Part shown: piece by piece, positions 6,760-16,185 of the stretch
How positions within the stretch are numbered: position 1 is the stretch's first letter
How the letters are laid out: each line of letters opens with the position of its first letter
Assembly (NCBI GenBank): GCA_024226315.1
Contig: JAAELT010000500.1
Coordinates: 1 to 64,000 of the forward strand
Origin: a bacterium
GTDB taxonomy: Bacteria; Acidobacteriota; Thermoanaerobaculia; Multivoradales; J023
Direction of reading: 5' to 3'
Length of the DNA stretch: 64,000 nt
Notes under the pieces: generated by a model
Seen by the model: the letters and a program-made list of their open reading frames with translations, nothing else
Told to the model about the DNA's origin: nothing
Database searches by the model: none
Program-made: the position numbers and the translations under genes

Positions 6760-9285
6760 TCACGATCCGGTTATAGGTTCGTTGGGCGGGAGGTCGCCAG
6801 GGGCCTCCCGCTCGTGCCAGGCCGCGTAAAGCTCGTGGAGTCGGCTCAGGGCTTTGCGTGTGTAGATGGCTCGCTCGCTGCGCTGCTCCCGGAGAATCCG
6901 ATAACTTCGGTGAAGGAGCGCTTCCGCCTCTTCGTAACGTCCCGTGGTGGTCAGGCAGGCGCCCAGGAGGCTCTCGGCGTCGGCGATGACCCAGGAGCCC
7001 TCGGGCTTCGTCTGGCGGAAGACCCTCAACGCCGGCGCAAGGAGCAGCTCGGCGGCTGCAGGATCTCCTTGGTCGAGGCGCAGAGCCGCCAGGTCCCTCT
7101 TGGTGAACGCGACTTGGATGTGGTCTTCTCCGAGCCGTTTCCGCAGCAGCTCCGGAACCGCGGCGAAGTGCTCTTCGGCCTCTTCGAGCCTTCCCTGGGC
7201 ATGGAGAATTCTCCCCAATGTGCTCCGAGCGCTGGCGACTTTGGTGTGCTCCGGACCGAAGGCCTGTGAACGGATGCCTAGAGCCTTTCGCAACGGGGCC
7301 TCTGCGGCCTCGAAATCGCCTCGGACATAAAAAAGGGTGCCGAGGCTGAAGAGACTCGTGGCCACGTCGGTACTCTCACAGCCATAAACCCTTTCGCGAC
7401 TCTCGAGAACTCGGCGGTATTCCTCCTCGGCCTCTTCATACTTGCCGAGGTTCATCAGGATCGTCGCCAGGTTGCTCATCGGCTTGGCGAGGTCAATGTC
7501 TTCCTGGCCCAGTCTTCGCCTCATCCAGAGAGCCTCGCGGTACAGGATCTCGGCACGCCGATCGTCTCCGGCGCGGTAGAAGCAGGCCGCCATGTTGTTC
7601 AGCCCGCGAGCCAGGAGCGGATGATCGCCGTTGTAGAACCGGCGCCGTAGCCGCAGGGAGTCTGCCAACAACGGGCGGGCCCTGTCGTAGCGACCGAGCT
7701 CCTCATAAACCATGCCCATGGCTTCCAGTTGCATGGCGAGCAGTTCGGGCTCACCTTCCAGATCGGCGGTGATCAGCTCTCGTCCCCGATCCAGGACTTC
7801 GCTGGCGGTGAGAGAACCACCCTGGGCTTCGTCAGGATTGAAAGCCTTGATGAAGAGGTTCTTCAGCAGGCCCGAGAGCATATTTGCTTGGTTCTCAGCC
7901 CGAAGGTTGTCGAGCTTTACACGCTCGATCTGACGGTCGGCTCGAATCTTCATCATCGCACTGGCCAAGACCACTAGCAGCAGGAACGAAGCCGTTGCCA
8001 GCCACCGCCGGTTACGCCGGAGGTACTTCCCGGCCCGATAGACAAAGGTACCTTCCCGAGCGATCACCGGCAGACCCGCAAGGTGGCGGCGAATGTCCTC
8101 GGAGAACTGTTCGACCGAGCTGTAGCGATTGCGGCGATCCTTGCGCAGCGCCTTCAAAACGATGCTATCGAGATCGCCAGCGAGGCGACGGCTAATCCTC
8201 CGGGTATCGCTGGTGCGACTTTCTCCGCGACGATTCCTGCTCGGGGTAGCCGCAGTCTGGCGGGCGTCCGCGCTGTCGGCCGAGTGGGTCTCCTGCCTAT
8301 GGCGGATCGCCGAGCTGGGCTTCTGGGGCTCCTCTTCGCAGATCACTCGGGCCAGCTCGATGACGCTCGAGGAATCCAGGGGATAAGGGGCCTCACCGGT
8401 CAGCAGCTCGAAGAGCAATACTCCGAGGGAGTAGATATCAGTGGCGGTGTTGATCTGCTTGCCCCGCACCTGCTCCGGGCTGGCATACTTGACGGTCATG
8501 GGCGTGGTGCCCGGCGCCGTGGCCAGGCTCTTCGCGGCGAGCTCGGCGCCCAGCGGCTTGGCAATGCCGAAGTCGATGAGCTTGGGCACGCCGGCGGCGG
8601 TCACAAGGATGTTGCCGGGCTTGAGGTCGCGGTGAACGACCAGGTTATGGTGGGCCACCTCCACCGCCGAGCAAACTTTCAGAAACAGCTCCAGGCGCCA
8701 GCGGATCGAGAGCCTCCCGGCGTCGCAGTAGCGATCGATCGGCACCCCCTCGACGTACTCCATCGCGAAGTAGGGCAGCCCGTCTTCGGTGGTGCCGCCG
8801 TCGTGGATGACGGCAATGTTGGGGTGGGCGAGGCTGGCGAGGATCTGCCGCTCCATCTGGAAACGCCTCAGGAGATCCTCGGAGAGCTTCTCGGGCTTGA
8901 TCAGCTTCAGGGCCACCTGCTTGCTGAAGTCGTCCTCTCGCACCGCAAGCGCCACAGTGCCCATGCCGCCTTCGGCAAGCACTCGCTCGACTTCGTAGGG
9001 GCCAACCCGTTGCCCCTCGTGGAGGGCCGACAGGGATCCGGCGCCGGAATCATCGAGGCCCCCGTCTTCGCGACTTTCGGGCGGCCGGAGCAAGCCTAAA
9101 CCAATGTCGAGGATGCCGACCCCGGGCTCCTCGTACTCGAGTAGCTCGGCAACTTCCTCACGCAAGGCCACATCATCCTGACAGGCCTCGTCGACGAAGC
9201 TCTCACGATCCCTGGTCTCGAGCTCCTGAGCGGCGGCCAGAAGCTCTTTGGCTCGCTTCCAGAGCTCCGGCGTCATCGCGGCCAT
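6760..9285 (-). CDS. Transmembrane Ser/Thr protein kinase with TPR C-terminus
   Basis: 841 residues. An N-terminal helical region (1-95) precedes a PknB-like kinase domain (about 97-400). The domain has a Gly-rich loop (LAEGGMGTVA), Lys127 in ALKLIK, the HRDLKPGN catalytic loop with Asp220, and DFG at 238-240, so all key residues are present. A single membrane helix follows at about 424-445, then tetratricopeptide repeats to the end (about 480-810), presumably outside the cytoplasm. This kinase/TPR layout is common in Acidobacteriota next to ECF sigma factors. The gene starts 98 nt downstream of the ECF sigma gene on the same strand and is probably co-transcribed. It likely senses a partner through the TPRs and phosphorylates a cytoplasmic regulator. 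Confidence 0.88.
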   Translation of the reverse strand: MAAMTPELWKRAKELLAAAQELETRDRESFVDEACQDDVALREEVAELLEYEEPGVGILDIGLGLLRPPESREDGGLDDSGAGSLSALHEGQRVGPYEVERVLAEGGMGTVALAVREDDFSKQVALKLIKPEKLSEDLLRRFQMERQILASLAHPNIAVIHDGGTTEDGLPYFAMEYVEGVPIDRYCDAGRLSIRWRLELFLKVCSAVEVAHHNLVVHRDLKPGNILVTAAGVPKLIDFGIAKPLGAELAAKSLATAPGTTPMTVKYASPEQVRGKQINTATDIYSLGVLLFELLTGEAPYPLDSSSVIELARVICEEEPQKPSSAIRHRQETHSADSADARQTAATPSRNRRGESRTSDTRRISRRLAGDLDSIVLKALRKDRRNRYSSVEQFSEDIRRHLAGLPVIAREGTFVYRAGKYLRRNRRWLATASFLLLVVLASAMMKIRADRQIERVKLDNLRAENQANMLSGLLKNLFIKAFNPDEAQGGSLTASEVLDRGRELITADLEGEPELLAMQLEAMGMVYEELGRYDRARPLLADSLRLRRRFYNGDHPLLARGLNNMAACFYRAGDDRRAEILYREALWMRRRLGQEDIDLAKPMSNLATILMNLGKYEEAEEEYRRVLESRERVYGCESTDVATSLFSLGTLFYVRGDFEAAEAPLRKALGIRSQAFGPEHTKVASARSTLGRILHAQGRLEEAEEHFAAVPELLRKRLGEDHIQVAFTKRDLAALRLDQGDPAAAELLLAPALRVFRQTKPEGSWVIADAESLLGACLTTTGRYEEAEALLHRSYRILREQRSERAIYTRKALSRLHELYAAWHEREAPGDLPPNEPITGS

Positions 9286-9383
9286 ATCCGGGCTGCCTTC
9301 AGCAGTACCTCCTCCGGCGCAAGGGCTCCAGTAGCCCGGAGTCTCCCCCTATCTCTAATCGCGAGAACAGGGAGCCCAGCGTT

Positions 9384-9965
9384 TCATCCCCGGCAAGCCG
9401 AACTCCGGCTGAGCTCGCGCCTCAGCCAGGGCAGAGCCGTTTTCCACTCGCGCCAGACGGTGGTCCGCCCGATCTTCTCTAACTCGGCGATCTCTTGAAA
9501 CTTGAGACCGCCAAAGATTCTCAGCTCTACGATGCGGCTCTGGCGGGGATCGAGCATGGCCAGGTCTTTGAGGGCCTCATCGAGTGCGATCACCCCAGCA
9601 TCCTGTTCCTCGGGCAAAGCGAACACTTCGTCGAGCGGAATCTTGAGCACGTCCCCGCCACGTTTCTTGGCCTGTCGGTGGCGCGCGTAGTCGACGAGAA
9701 TGTGGCGAATCATGTTGGCCGCGACACCGAAGAACTCCGCCCGGCTATTCCACTGCACCTTCCTTTGGCCCCTGAGCTTGATGTAGGCCTCATTAACGAG
9801 GGCCGTGGGTTGCAGCGTATGGCCGGCTGATTCGGTTTTGAACAGCCGACGGGCGATCACACGCAGCTCGTCGGCGACCAAGGGCATCAGCTGGTCGAGT
9901 GCTTTAGTGTCGCCGTTGCTCCACGCGTCGAGGAGACGGCTAACCTCACTGGATGTGGGGGGCAT
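9384..9965 (-). CDS. ECF-family RNA polymerase sigma factor
   Basis: 193 residues of the ECF sub-family often found beside Ser/Thr kinases. Region 2 includes ALVNEAYIKL and the -10-binding helix FFGVAANMIRHILVDYARHR. Region 4 includes LDPRQSRIVELRIFGGLKFQEIAELEKIGRTTVWREWKTA, a complete helix-turn-helix. No anti-sigma gene is adjacent; in this sub-family the partner kinase is thought to take that role. The start shows no Shine-Dalgarno sequence. TATAGT ends eight bases before the ATG, so the mRNA may be leaderless. It is divergent from the TPR-CHAT gene with palindromic elements between them. Confidence 0.88.
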   Translation of the reverse strand: MPPTSSEVSRLLDAWSNGDTKALDQLMPLVADELRVIARRLFKTESAGHTLQPTALVNEAYIKLRGQRKVQWNSRAEFFGVAANMIRHILVDYARHRQAKKRGGDVLKIPLDEVFALPEEQDAGVIALDEALKDLAMLDPRQSRIVELRIFGGLKFQEIAELEKIGRTTVWREWKTALPWLRRELSRSSACRG

Positions 9966-9973
9966 GACGCGCT

Positions 9974-10030
9974 ACTATAGCATAGTGGTATGAGTATCCT
10001 CTGGGTGAAGCGCGTAGCAGCGTATGCTAC
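9974..10030. promoter_or_regulatory. Two inverted repeats between ECF sigma and CHAT genes
   Basis: ACTAT-agc-ATAGT at 9974-9986 overlaps the candidate -10 of the sigma gene (TATAGT on the minus strand). GTAGCA-gcgta-TGCTAC at 10014-10030 lies 67 bp before the CHAT start. Both are perfect. They are plausible operator or sigma-recognition sites coordinating the divergent pair. Confidence 0.45.
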
Positions 10031-10096
10031 TGTTCGAATAGGTTTTGGATTGTTCCCAGGATAGCCGGCGCCGAGGGGTGGCGGGGAGGAGGCATT

Positions 10097-13000
10097 GTGA
10101 TGCGAAGTGCGTTCGAGGGTTGGAAGACTCGGTTCAGGATGGCTGGCATAGCTCTGGCCCTTGGTCTGCTCGGATGTGTGCGACCGTTAGGAGCGCAGCC
10201 GGCTTCAGAGGGGCAGTCGGTCGAGACCGGTGTGGTCGTCGAGGAGGTGGGCGAGGGCTCGGCGCTGGCAAAGGCCGGTCTCCAGGCCGGTGACATTCTG
10301 CTCTCCTGGCATCGGCTACCGAATCCTCCCGCGAATCCGGAGGGAGTTCAGGGAGAACTCGGGTCACCGTTCGACTGGGAGTGGTTGAAGATCGAACAAG
10401 CGCCCCGAGGGACAATCCGGCTCACCGGTTGGCGCGATGTGGAGGTAACAAGCTTCGAGGTGGCAGCCGGGCGGTGGGACGCGAAGGTGCGCCCTCGGAT
10501 GCCTAAACCGATGCTACGAATCTACTTGCAGGGAAAAGAGCTAGTCGAGACGCGGGAACTCGAAGCAGCATCACAGGTGTGGAGCAAGTTGTCCGCGACT
10601 ACCGGCTACGAAAACGATTGGCGCTTGCCGTGTTGGATCCTGATGCGCACGGGAGGTGTCTGGGGCCAGGCGAGAGAGTGGAGCAAGGCTCATGCGGCTT
10701 ATCGCTCTGCGCTCAAAGAAGCTCACGATCCGCTATCCGAAGTGGTTGTTTGGCAGGCCATCGGAGATAGTTATTGGGCAACGCAAACTGAGTTCGAGCA
10801 AGCGGGTGAAGCCTTCGCTTCGGCGCAAGGAATCCGAATTAGAACCTGGGGAACGAGCTTGGCTCTTGCCAAAGGCATGAATAATCTAGGTGGAGTCGCC
10901 TGGGGATTGGGAGACTTCGATACGGCACGAGGCTATTTTGAGCAGGCGCTTGAGATTCGGCAGGAGTTGGCCCCTGACAGCCCCGAAGTTGCTGCTAGCC
11001 TCGCTAATCTAGGGACCCTGACCGGGACCCAAGGCCAACCAGCGCAGGCGGCCGAGTACTATCAACAAGCCTTAGAGATTCAGCAAAAGTTAGTCCCTGG
11101 TGGCCTCGTCGTTGCTACGATTCTGGACAACCTCGGAGCGGTGACTGCGCAACGAGGGGAACTCAGCCGCGCGGCTGGGTTCCACCAAAGAGCCCAGAAG
11201 ATCCTGCAAAAACTTGATCCCTCCGGCTTAACTGTTGGCTACAATCTTAACAATGTTGGTTCACTGGCAACCGATCGAGGAGAACTCGACGAGGCGGCCG
11301 ATTACTATCAGCAGGCCCTTGAGATTTTTCAAGTAGTAATACCCGAAGGACCGCCTGTTGCAATCGCTCTCAACAATCTTGGGAACCTAGCATATCGACG
11401 CGGCGACTTGGACCGAGCAGCCGATCTCCACCAAAGGGCACTGGATATCAGGCGACAGCTGGCACCCGACAGTCTCGATGTGGCACACAGCCTGAGCGCT
11501 CTAGGGAACGTGGCTCTCGCCCGTTCGAAATTCAACCAGGCGATCGAGTACCAACATCAGGCATTGCGGATCCGACAGACGCTAGCACCTGGCAGTATCA
11601 TCGTGGCACTAGGTCTGAACGACCTGGGGGTTGCATATTTTCGAGATGGTGCGCTGGCTCGTGCAGCGGAATACCATCAGCAGTCTCTCACGATTTGGCA
11701 ACAGCTAGCACCTCGTGCCTCCAATACGGCTATCAGCCTGGCCAACTTGGGAAGCGTGGCTCTAGAAGGTGGCAAGTTGGACAAAGCTGCTGAGTATTAC
11801 AGACAGGCATTGGAGATCCAGCAGCAGCAGTCACCCGGAAGCTCAGGCGAGGCAGCGATGACTCATGCGCTGGCAAGGGTCTTCCGCAGCAAGAATCAGC
11901 CACGGCCAGCACTCGCATTCCTTCTCCGGGCCCTCAATACGCTGGAAGACCAGGTTGGCAGACTCGGCGGATCCCATGATGTGCAAGCGGCCTTTCGAGC
12001 TAACCGCGCAGAGTACTATCGCGACACGCTCGAACTCTTTCTGGAACTCGATCAACCTGACGAAGCGTTTCACACCCTGGAACGATCCCGCGCCCAGACC
12101 CTTCTAGCGCAGCTCGCAGAGCGCGATCTTGTGTTCTCCGATGTTCCCGGAGAGACGGATCAGGCTCGCCGACGCGTTGCCGCAAACTACAATCGGGCCC
12201 AGCAACAGCTCGCCGATCTCAACCCCAAAGAAGACTCGACAGAGATCGAAGACCTGAAGAGCAAGCTCCGCCGACTACGCGAAGAACGTGACGACATTGC
12301 CGAGAAGATACGTAAAGAGTCGCCCAAGCTGGCAGCGCTCCAATACCCTCGGCCGGTCGATCTGAAAGCCGCTCAGCAGACCCTCGACAGAGGAACGGCA
12401 ATGCTCTCCTTCAGCGTCGGCAAGGAAACTACGGATCTCTTCATCATGACGAACAAAGGATCTTTCCAGGTCTACTCGCTCCCCGTTGGCGAAGAGAAAC
12501 TGACGCTCCTCGTGAGTGGCTTCCACACTGCGACCAACGAGCAGGGATGGAAATCGCGTACAGCGAGCCGCATCAAGCTTTCCAAGCATCTCTACGAGAC
12601 CCTGATCAAACCCGCAGAGCCCACCGTACAGCAGAGCGACCGGCTACTGATTATCGCCGACGGTCCCCTGCACCTCCTCCCTTTCGCTGCGCTTATCCGC
12701 GAAGGTGATCCACCTCCCGCTTCCCCCGGGGAAGAGAATGGAGCAGACTCGGGTCGGGAGTGGCACTACTTAGTGGAATGGAAACCGCTACACTCGGTCC
12801 TCTCCGCCACAGTTTACACCGAGCTCAAGAAGACCCGCCGGCCGTCCACAGAAGCCAGCTCTAAATCATTGACCCAGTTGGCAGCTTTCGGCGACCCCCT
12901 CTATCCCGGAGACATCGCCGAAACCCGCCATGGGGACATCTATGTCCGCGCCTCGGCAGACCGTGGGTTCGATTTTCGGCCGCTGCCTCACACCCGCCGG

Positions 13001-13573
13001 GAGGTCGACGGGATCGCCAGCCTTTTCCCTTCAAGAGCCATCAAGTCTTATCTGGGCGCAGAGGCCACAGAGGAGCGGGCGAAGTCCCTTGACCGCGACA
13101 CCCGTATCCTGCACTTCGCCACCCACGGCAAAGTCGACGACCGTTTCCCCCTCAACTCCTTCGTGGCTCTCACCATCCCCGAAGAGTCCTCCGAAGACCG
13201 CGACAATGGCCTGCTCCAGGCCTGGGAGATCTTCGAGCGGGTCCGTATCGACGCCGATCTTGTCGTGCTGTCGGCCTGCCAGTCCGGCCTCGGAAAGGAA
13301 CTGCGGGGCGAGGGTCTTTACGGGCTCACACGTGCCTTCCAGTACGCCGGCGCCCGCACCGTCGCCGCCACGCTGTGGAGCGTCGCCGATGAGACCACTG
13401 CCGAGTTGATGATCCGCTTCTACCGCCATCTCCGAGACGGCAAGCCCAAGGACGTCGCGCTTCAGCAGGCCCAGATCGAGCTGATCCGCGGGCAAGTCGA
13501 GAACGCGCGGGGAGAGGTCGCCTCAGCGCCCTACTACTGGGCTGCTTTCCAGCTCATCGGCGATTGGCAATGA
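10097..13573 (+). CDS. PDZ-TPR-CHAT protein (caspase-like peptidase domain)
   Basis: 1158 residues from the GTG at 10097; the next codon is ATG (10100), which is equally plausible with the GGAGGAGG at 10085-10092. The N-terminus is hydrophobic and contains LGLLGC, a possible lipobox. A PDZ-like domain (GVVVEEVGEGSALAKAGL) occupies about residues 35-100. About ten TPR repeats run to residue 640, followed by a coiled-coil (690-770) and a C-terminal CHAT domain (about 800-1158). The expected catalytic pair is present: His in LHFATHGKVDD (near 1010) and Cys in VVLSACQSGLG (near 1061). CHAT domains are clan-CD peptidases related to caspases, known to cleave partners in several bacterial signalling and immune systems. 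The TPR region is visibly less GC-rich than neighbouring genes. Confidence 0.85.
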   Translation: MMRSAFEGWKTRFRMAGIALALGLLGCVRPLGAQPASEGQSVETGVVVEEVGEGSALAKAGLQAGDILLSWHRLPNPPANPEGVQGELGSPFDWEWLKIEQAPRGTIRLTGWRDVEVTSFEVAAGRWDAKVRPRMPKPMLRIYLQGKELVETRELEAASQVWSKLSATTGYENDWRLPCWILMRTGGVWGQAREWSKAHAAYRSALKEAHDPLSEVVVWQAIGDSYWATQTEFEQAGEAFASAQGIRIRTWGTSLALAKGMNNLGGVAWGLGDFDTARGYFEQALEIRQELAPDSPEVAASLANLGTLTGTQGQPAQAAEYYQQALEIQQKLVPGGLVVATILDNLGAVTAQRGELSRAAGFHQRAQKILQKLDPSGLTVGYNLNNVGSLATDRGELDEAADYYQQALEIFQVVIPEGPPVAIALNNLGNLAYRRGDLDRAADLHQRALDIRRQLAPDSLDVAHSLSALGNVALARSKFNQAIEYQHQALRIRQTLAPGSIIVALGLNDLGVAYFRDGALARAAEYHQQSLTIWQQLAPRASNTAISLANLGSVALEGGKLDKAAEYYRQALEIQQQQSPGSSGEAAMTHALARVFRSKNQPRPALAFLLRALNTLEDQVGRLGGSHDVQAAFRANRAEYYRDTLELFLELDQPDEAFHTLERSRAQTLLAQLAERDLVFSDVPGETDQARRRVAANYNRAQQQLADLNPKEDSTEIEDLKSKLRRLREERDDIAEKIRKESPKLAALQYPRPVDLKAAQQTLDRGTAMLSFSVGKETTDLFIMTNKGSFQVYSLPVGEEKLTLLVSGFHTATNEQGWKSRTASRIKLSKHLYETLIKPAEPTVQQSDRLLIIADGPLHLLPFAALIREGDPPPASPGEENGADSGREWHYLVEWKPLHSVLSATVYTELKKTRRPSTEASSKSLTQLAAFGDPLYPGDIAETRHGDIYVRASADRGFDFRPLPHTRREVDGIASLFPSRAIKSYLGAEATEERAKSLDRDTRILHFATHGKVDDRFPLNSFVALTIPEESSEDRDNGLLQAWEIFERVRIDADLVVLSACQSGLGKELRGEGLYGLTRAFQYAGARTVAATLWSVADETTAELMIRFYRHLRDGKPKDVALQQAQIELIRGQVENARGEVASAPYYWAAFQLIGDWQ

Positions 13574-13798
13574 CTCTCGGTCGCTGACGGTTCCGCGTCA
13601 TGCTGTCGGGTCTGGTACTCCCAGTGATCTCATTTCGAGGTTGCTGAACGGCCTCCCCTGCACGAACGAGTTGCTCGAAGGACAGTACCCGCACGCCGCC
13701 TGCGGACTTTGCTGCACCAGGGTGAAACGTTTTGATGGCCACTCTGCGCGACCGATAGTAGAGCAATCAGAATCGATCTCACTCAAAGGAGCAAGACC

Positions 13799-16102
13799 AT
13801 GAAGACGCAAACCGCGGTGACAACCTTGGCCCTCACCATTGTACTGCTATCCGCTGTTTCTCCGCCGACAACCGCGGAGCCTCTCGAATTCGAGGTCTTT
13901 CAAGTTCTCCCGACCGGCGGAACCGTCAACTCTGAATTCTTCACGATCGGCACAGACCACTATCTGGCAGCGGACTCCAGCGCCGGAAGCGTCAACAGCC
14001 GCGTCAAGATCTATAAATGGTCTGACATCGGCTTCATCGAGCACCAGATTCTCGCCAACTCCAGCGGCGTCTCCGACTGCCATTTCTTTACCATAGGCGC
14101 CGATTACTTTCTTGTGCTTGCCATCGTCCACAATGGGACGAGTTACAATTCCGATGTACCAATCTACAAATGGGACGAAGCCGACGACGAATTCGTCGAA
14201 CACCAAACCCTACCCACCAACGCCTCCTACGACTGGGCGTCCTTCACGATCGACGGCGACTTCTTTCTCGCAGTCGCCAACTACTACAACGGAAGCAGCT
14301 ACAACCTTGATTCGAAGATCTACATATGGCGAGACGGACTCTTCGAGGAATACCAGTCCCTACAGACCCACGGCGCCTTTGACTTCGAGTTCTTCACGAT
14401 CGGGGCTACGCCCTTCCTCGCCGTGGCTAATCGCTTCAATCAACCGTCCTGGACCACCGACTCGATAATCTATGCCTGGAACGGCAACATCTTCGCCGAG
14501 CACAGCTCCGTCACCACCAGCGGCGCCTCTGACCTGGAGTCCTTCAGAATCGACACCGATTTCTATCTCGCCGTCGCGAACTACTCCGACGGCCCCAGGT
14601 TCGAGATCGACTCGAAGATTTACAAATGGACCGGCGCCGACTTCGCAGAATACCAGTCGATTCCCACCTCAGGCGCATTCGACTGGGAGTTCTTCACTGC
14701 CGGAACCGATTCTTTCCTGGCGCTCGCCAACTATAGAGACAACGCCAACAACCGGAACATCGACTCGAAGATCTACAGATGGGACAGTTTTGAGTTCTTC
14801 GAAGTTCAAGCCGTGCCCACCAGTGGAGCACGCGATTGGGAGTCCTTCGCGATCGGCAACGACTCTTTCCTGGTCGTGTCCAACCGAGCCAGCGACGCTC
14901 AAGTGTATGGGGCCGGCATTTCGAACGGAGACCGGCCGACCCTCGTGATCCCAGCGGAGATCCCCGCCGGCTTCGGATCAACCGTCGACGTTCCCATCAT
15001 TTTCACGAGCAACGGTCTCGAGGTCGCGGCCACGACCTTCTCGGTCGACTACGATGAAACCTGCCTGGGTTTCGACCCCGCGGATACCGATCTCGACGGC
15101 GAGCTCGACAATGTCTCGTTTTCGCTTCCACCTGGCTTCGGGCCCTCCGTGAGCTTCGCCGCCGGCGACTTCGACGGCGAGCTCGACATCGCCATCTTCG
15201 ACCCCGGCCTGCCGCTGGAGGCTCTGCCCGACGGCGACCTCGCCACCATCACCTTCACGACCCTCTGCGAGCCAGCCGGCACGAGCATCATCGCCCCGGT
15301 GTCGTTCTCCGACCTGCCGGCACCGACCTTCGGAGACACCCTCGGGCAGGACGTCCCGGGCGACAGCGCCGGCGGCTCGGTCGAGATCCTGCCCGGGGCT
15401 CGCGGCGACTGCAACGGCGACGGCTCGGTCACCGCTGGCGATCTCTCGGCCTGCGTGCTCGAGGTCTTCGACGAAGACGGCACCTCTTGGCTGGACGCGC
15501 CCGGCGGTGCCTTTCCCGGCAGCCCGGTCGGCTGCGACGCCAACGCCGACGAGCTAATCAACGCCGGCGATCTCTCCTGCAAGATCCTGCTGATCTTCGA
15601 CGGCCCGGGAGCCTGCGACGGAGCGAGGTCTTCCCAGTCCGGGTGGGGGCAGCCCGCGCTGTACATGGGGAAAGCCCGGCAGAAGGCCGCCGATGCCGGC
15701 GCGGTCTCGGTACCCGTGTACTTTCACCCACGGGTCTGGGAGATCAACAGTCTGATCTTCTCCGTGGACTACGACGAGAACACCTTGGCTTTCGACGCCA
15801 GCGACAAGGACGGCGACGGCGCCCCCGACGCGATCCGCCTCGATCTCCCGGCGAGTGCCCAGGTCACGGTGAGCTTCGATCGGGCGGACACCGACGGCGA
15901 GATCGACATCGCGATCCTGGACCCGAGCCAGGCACTCGATCGAGACGAGCGGAAGCCGCTGCTCGCCCTCACGCTGGAGCGCATGGAGCGCACCGACCGC
16001 GGCGCGGCAAGGGTGAGCTTCTCGAACGATCCCGCGGCTTCATTCGGCGACCTTTCCGGCCGAAGCGTCGAAGGCACCACGAGCGACGGCTCGAACAGGT
16101 AG
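13799..16102 (+). CDS. Secreted EPTP-propeller/cohesin/dockerin/cohesin protein
   Basis: 767 residues. A signal peptide (1-26) precedes seven repeats of about 50 residues (about 30-375). Their consensus is an aromatic-rich F-x3-Q...T-x-GA-x-DWE-x-F-x-I, FLAVAN, then S-x-IY-x-W, which is the EPTP/EAR pattern expected to fold as a seven-bladed propeller. A cohesin-like beta-sandwich follows (about 380-535, with FSVDYDETCLGFDP). Then come two dockerin-type calcium loops (DCNGDGSVTAGDLSACVLEVF and CDANADELINAGDLSCKILLIF equivalents, about 538-605) and a second cohesin-like domain (about 625-755). The domain calls are by motif. An AAAGGAG sequence supports the start. A 13-bp stem-loop follows the stop codon. 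No glycoside hydrolase is nearby, so the modules probably serve surface assembly rather than a cellulosome. Confidence 0.78.
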   Translation: MKTQTAVTTLALTIVLLSAVSPPTTAEPLEFEVFQVLPTGGTVNSEFFTIGTDHYLAADSSAGSVNSRVKIYKWSDIGFIEHQILANSSGVSDCHFFTIGADYFLVLAIVHNGTSYNSDVPIYKWDEADDEFVEHQTLPTNASYDWASFTIDGDFFLAVANYYNGSSYNLDSKIYIWRDGLFEEYQSLQTHGAFDFEFFTIGATPFLAVANRFNQPSWTTDSIIYAWNGNIFAEHSSVTTSGASDLESFRIDTDFYLAVANYSDGPRFEIDSKIYKWTGADFAEYQSIPTSGAFDWEFFTAGTDSFLALANYRDNANNRNIDSKIYRWDSFEFFEVQAVPTSGARDWESFAIGNDSFLVVSNRASDAQVYGAGISNGDRPTLVIPAEIPAGFGSTVDVPIIFTSNGLEVAATTFSVDYDETCLGFDPADTDLDGELDNVSFSLPPGFGPSVSFAAGDFDGELDIAIFDPGLPLEALPDGDLATITFTTLCEPAGTSIIAPVSFSDLPAPTFGDTLGQDVPGDSAGGSVEILPGARGDCNGDGSVTAGDLSACVLEVFDEDGTSWLDAPGGAFPGSPVGCDANADELINAGDLSCKILLIFDGPGACDGARSSQSGWGQPALYMGKARQKAADAGAVSVPVYFHPRVWEINSLIFSVDYDENTLAFDASDKDGDGAPDAIRLDLPASAQVTVSFDRADTDGEIDIAILDPSQALDRDERKPLLALTLERMERTDRGAARVSFSNDPAASFGDLSGRSVEGTTSDGSNR

Positions 16103-16117
16103 CCGACCCCGCGGCCT

Positions 16118-16150
16118 GCCGTATCCGGGACGAGGCATCCCGGATACGGC
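16118..16150. terminator. Perfect 13-bp stem-loop after the EPTP/cohesin gene
   Basis: GCCGTATCCGGGA at 16118-16130 and its exact complement at 16138-16150 flank a 7-base loop, 16 bp after the stop codon. No U-tract follows, so it may be a weak intrinsic terminator or an mRNA-stabilising hairpin upstream of the next cohesin gene. Confidence 0.6.
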
Positions 16151-16185
16151 GTTCCCGATTTCCCGAACAACAGCAGGAGCTGGGC

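Noticed and set aside
15487..16185. N-terminal extension of the small cohesin gene
   Set aside because: The extension is an Arg-rich shadow of the preceding gene. The ATG at 16186 has a ribosome binding site and begins a signal peptide.
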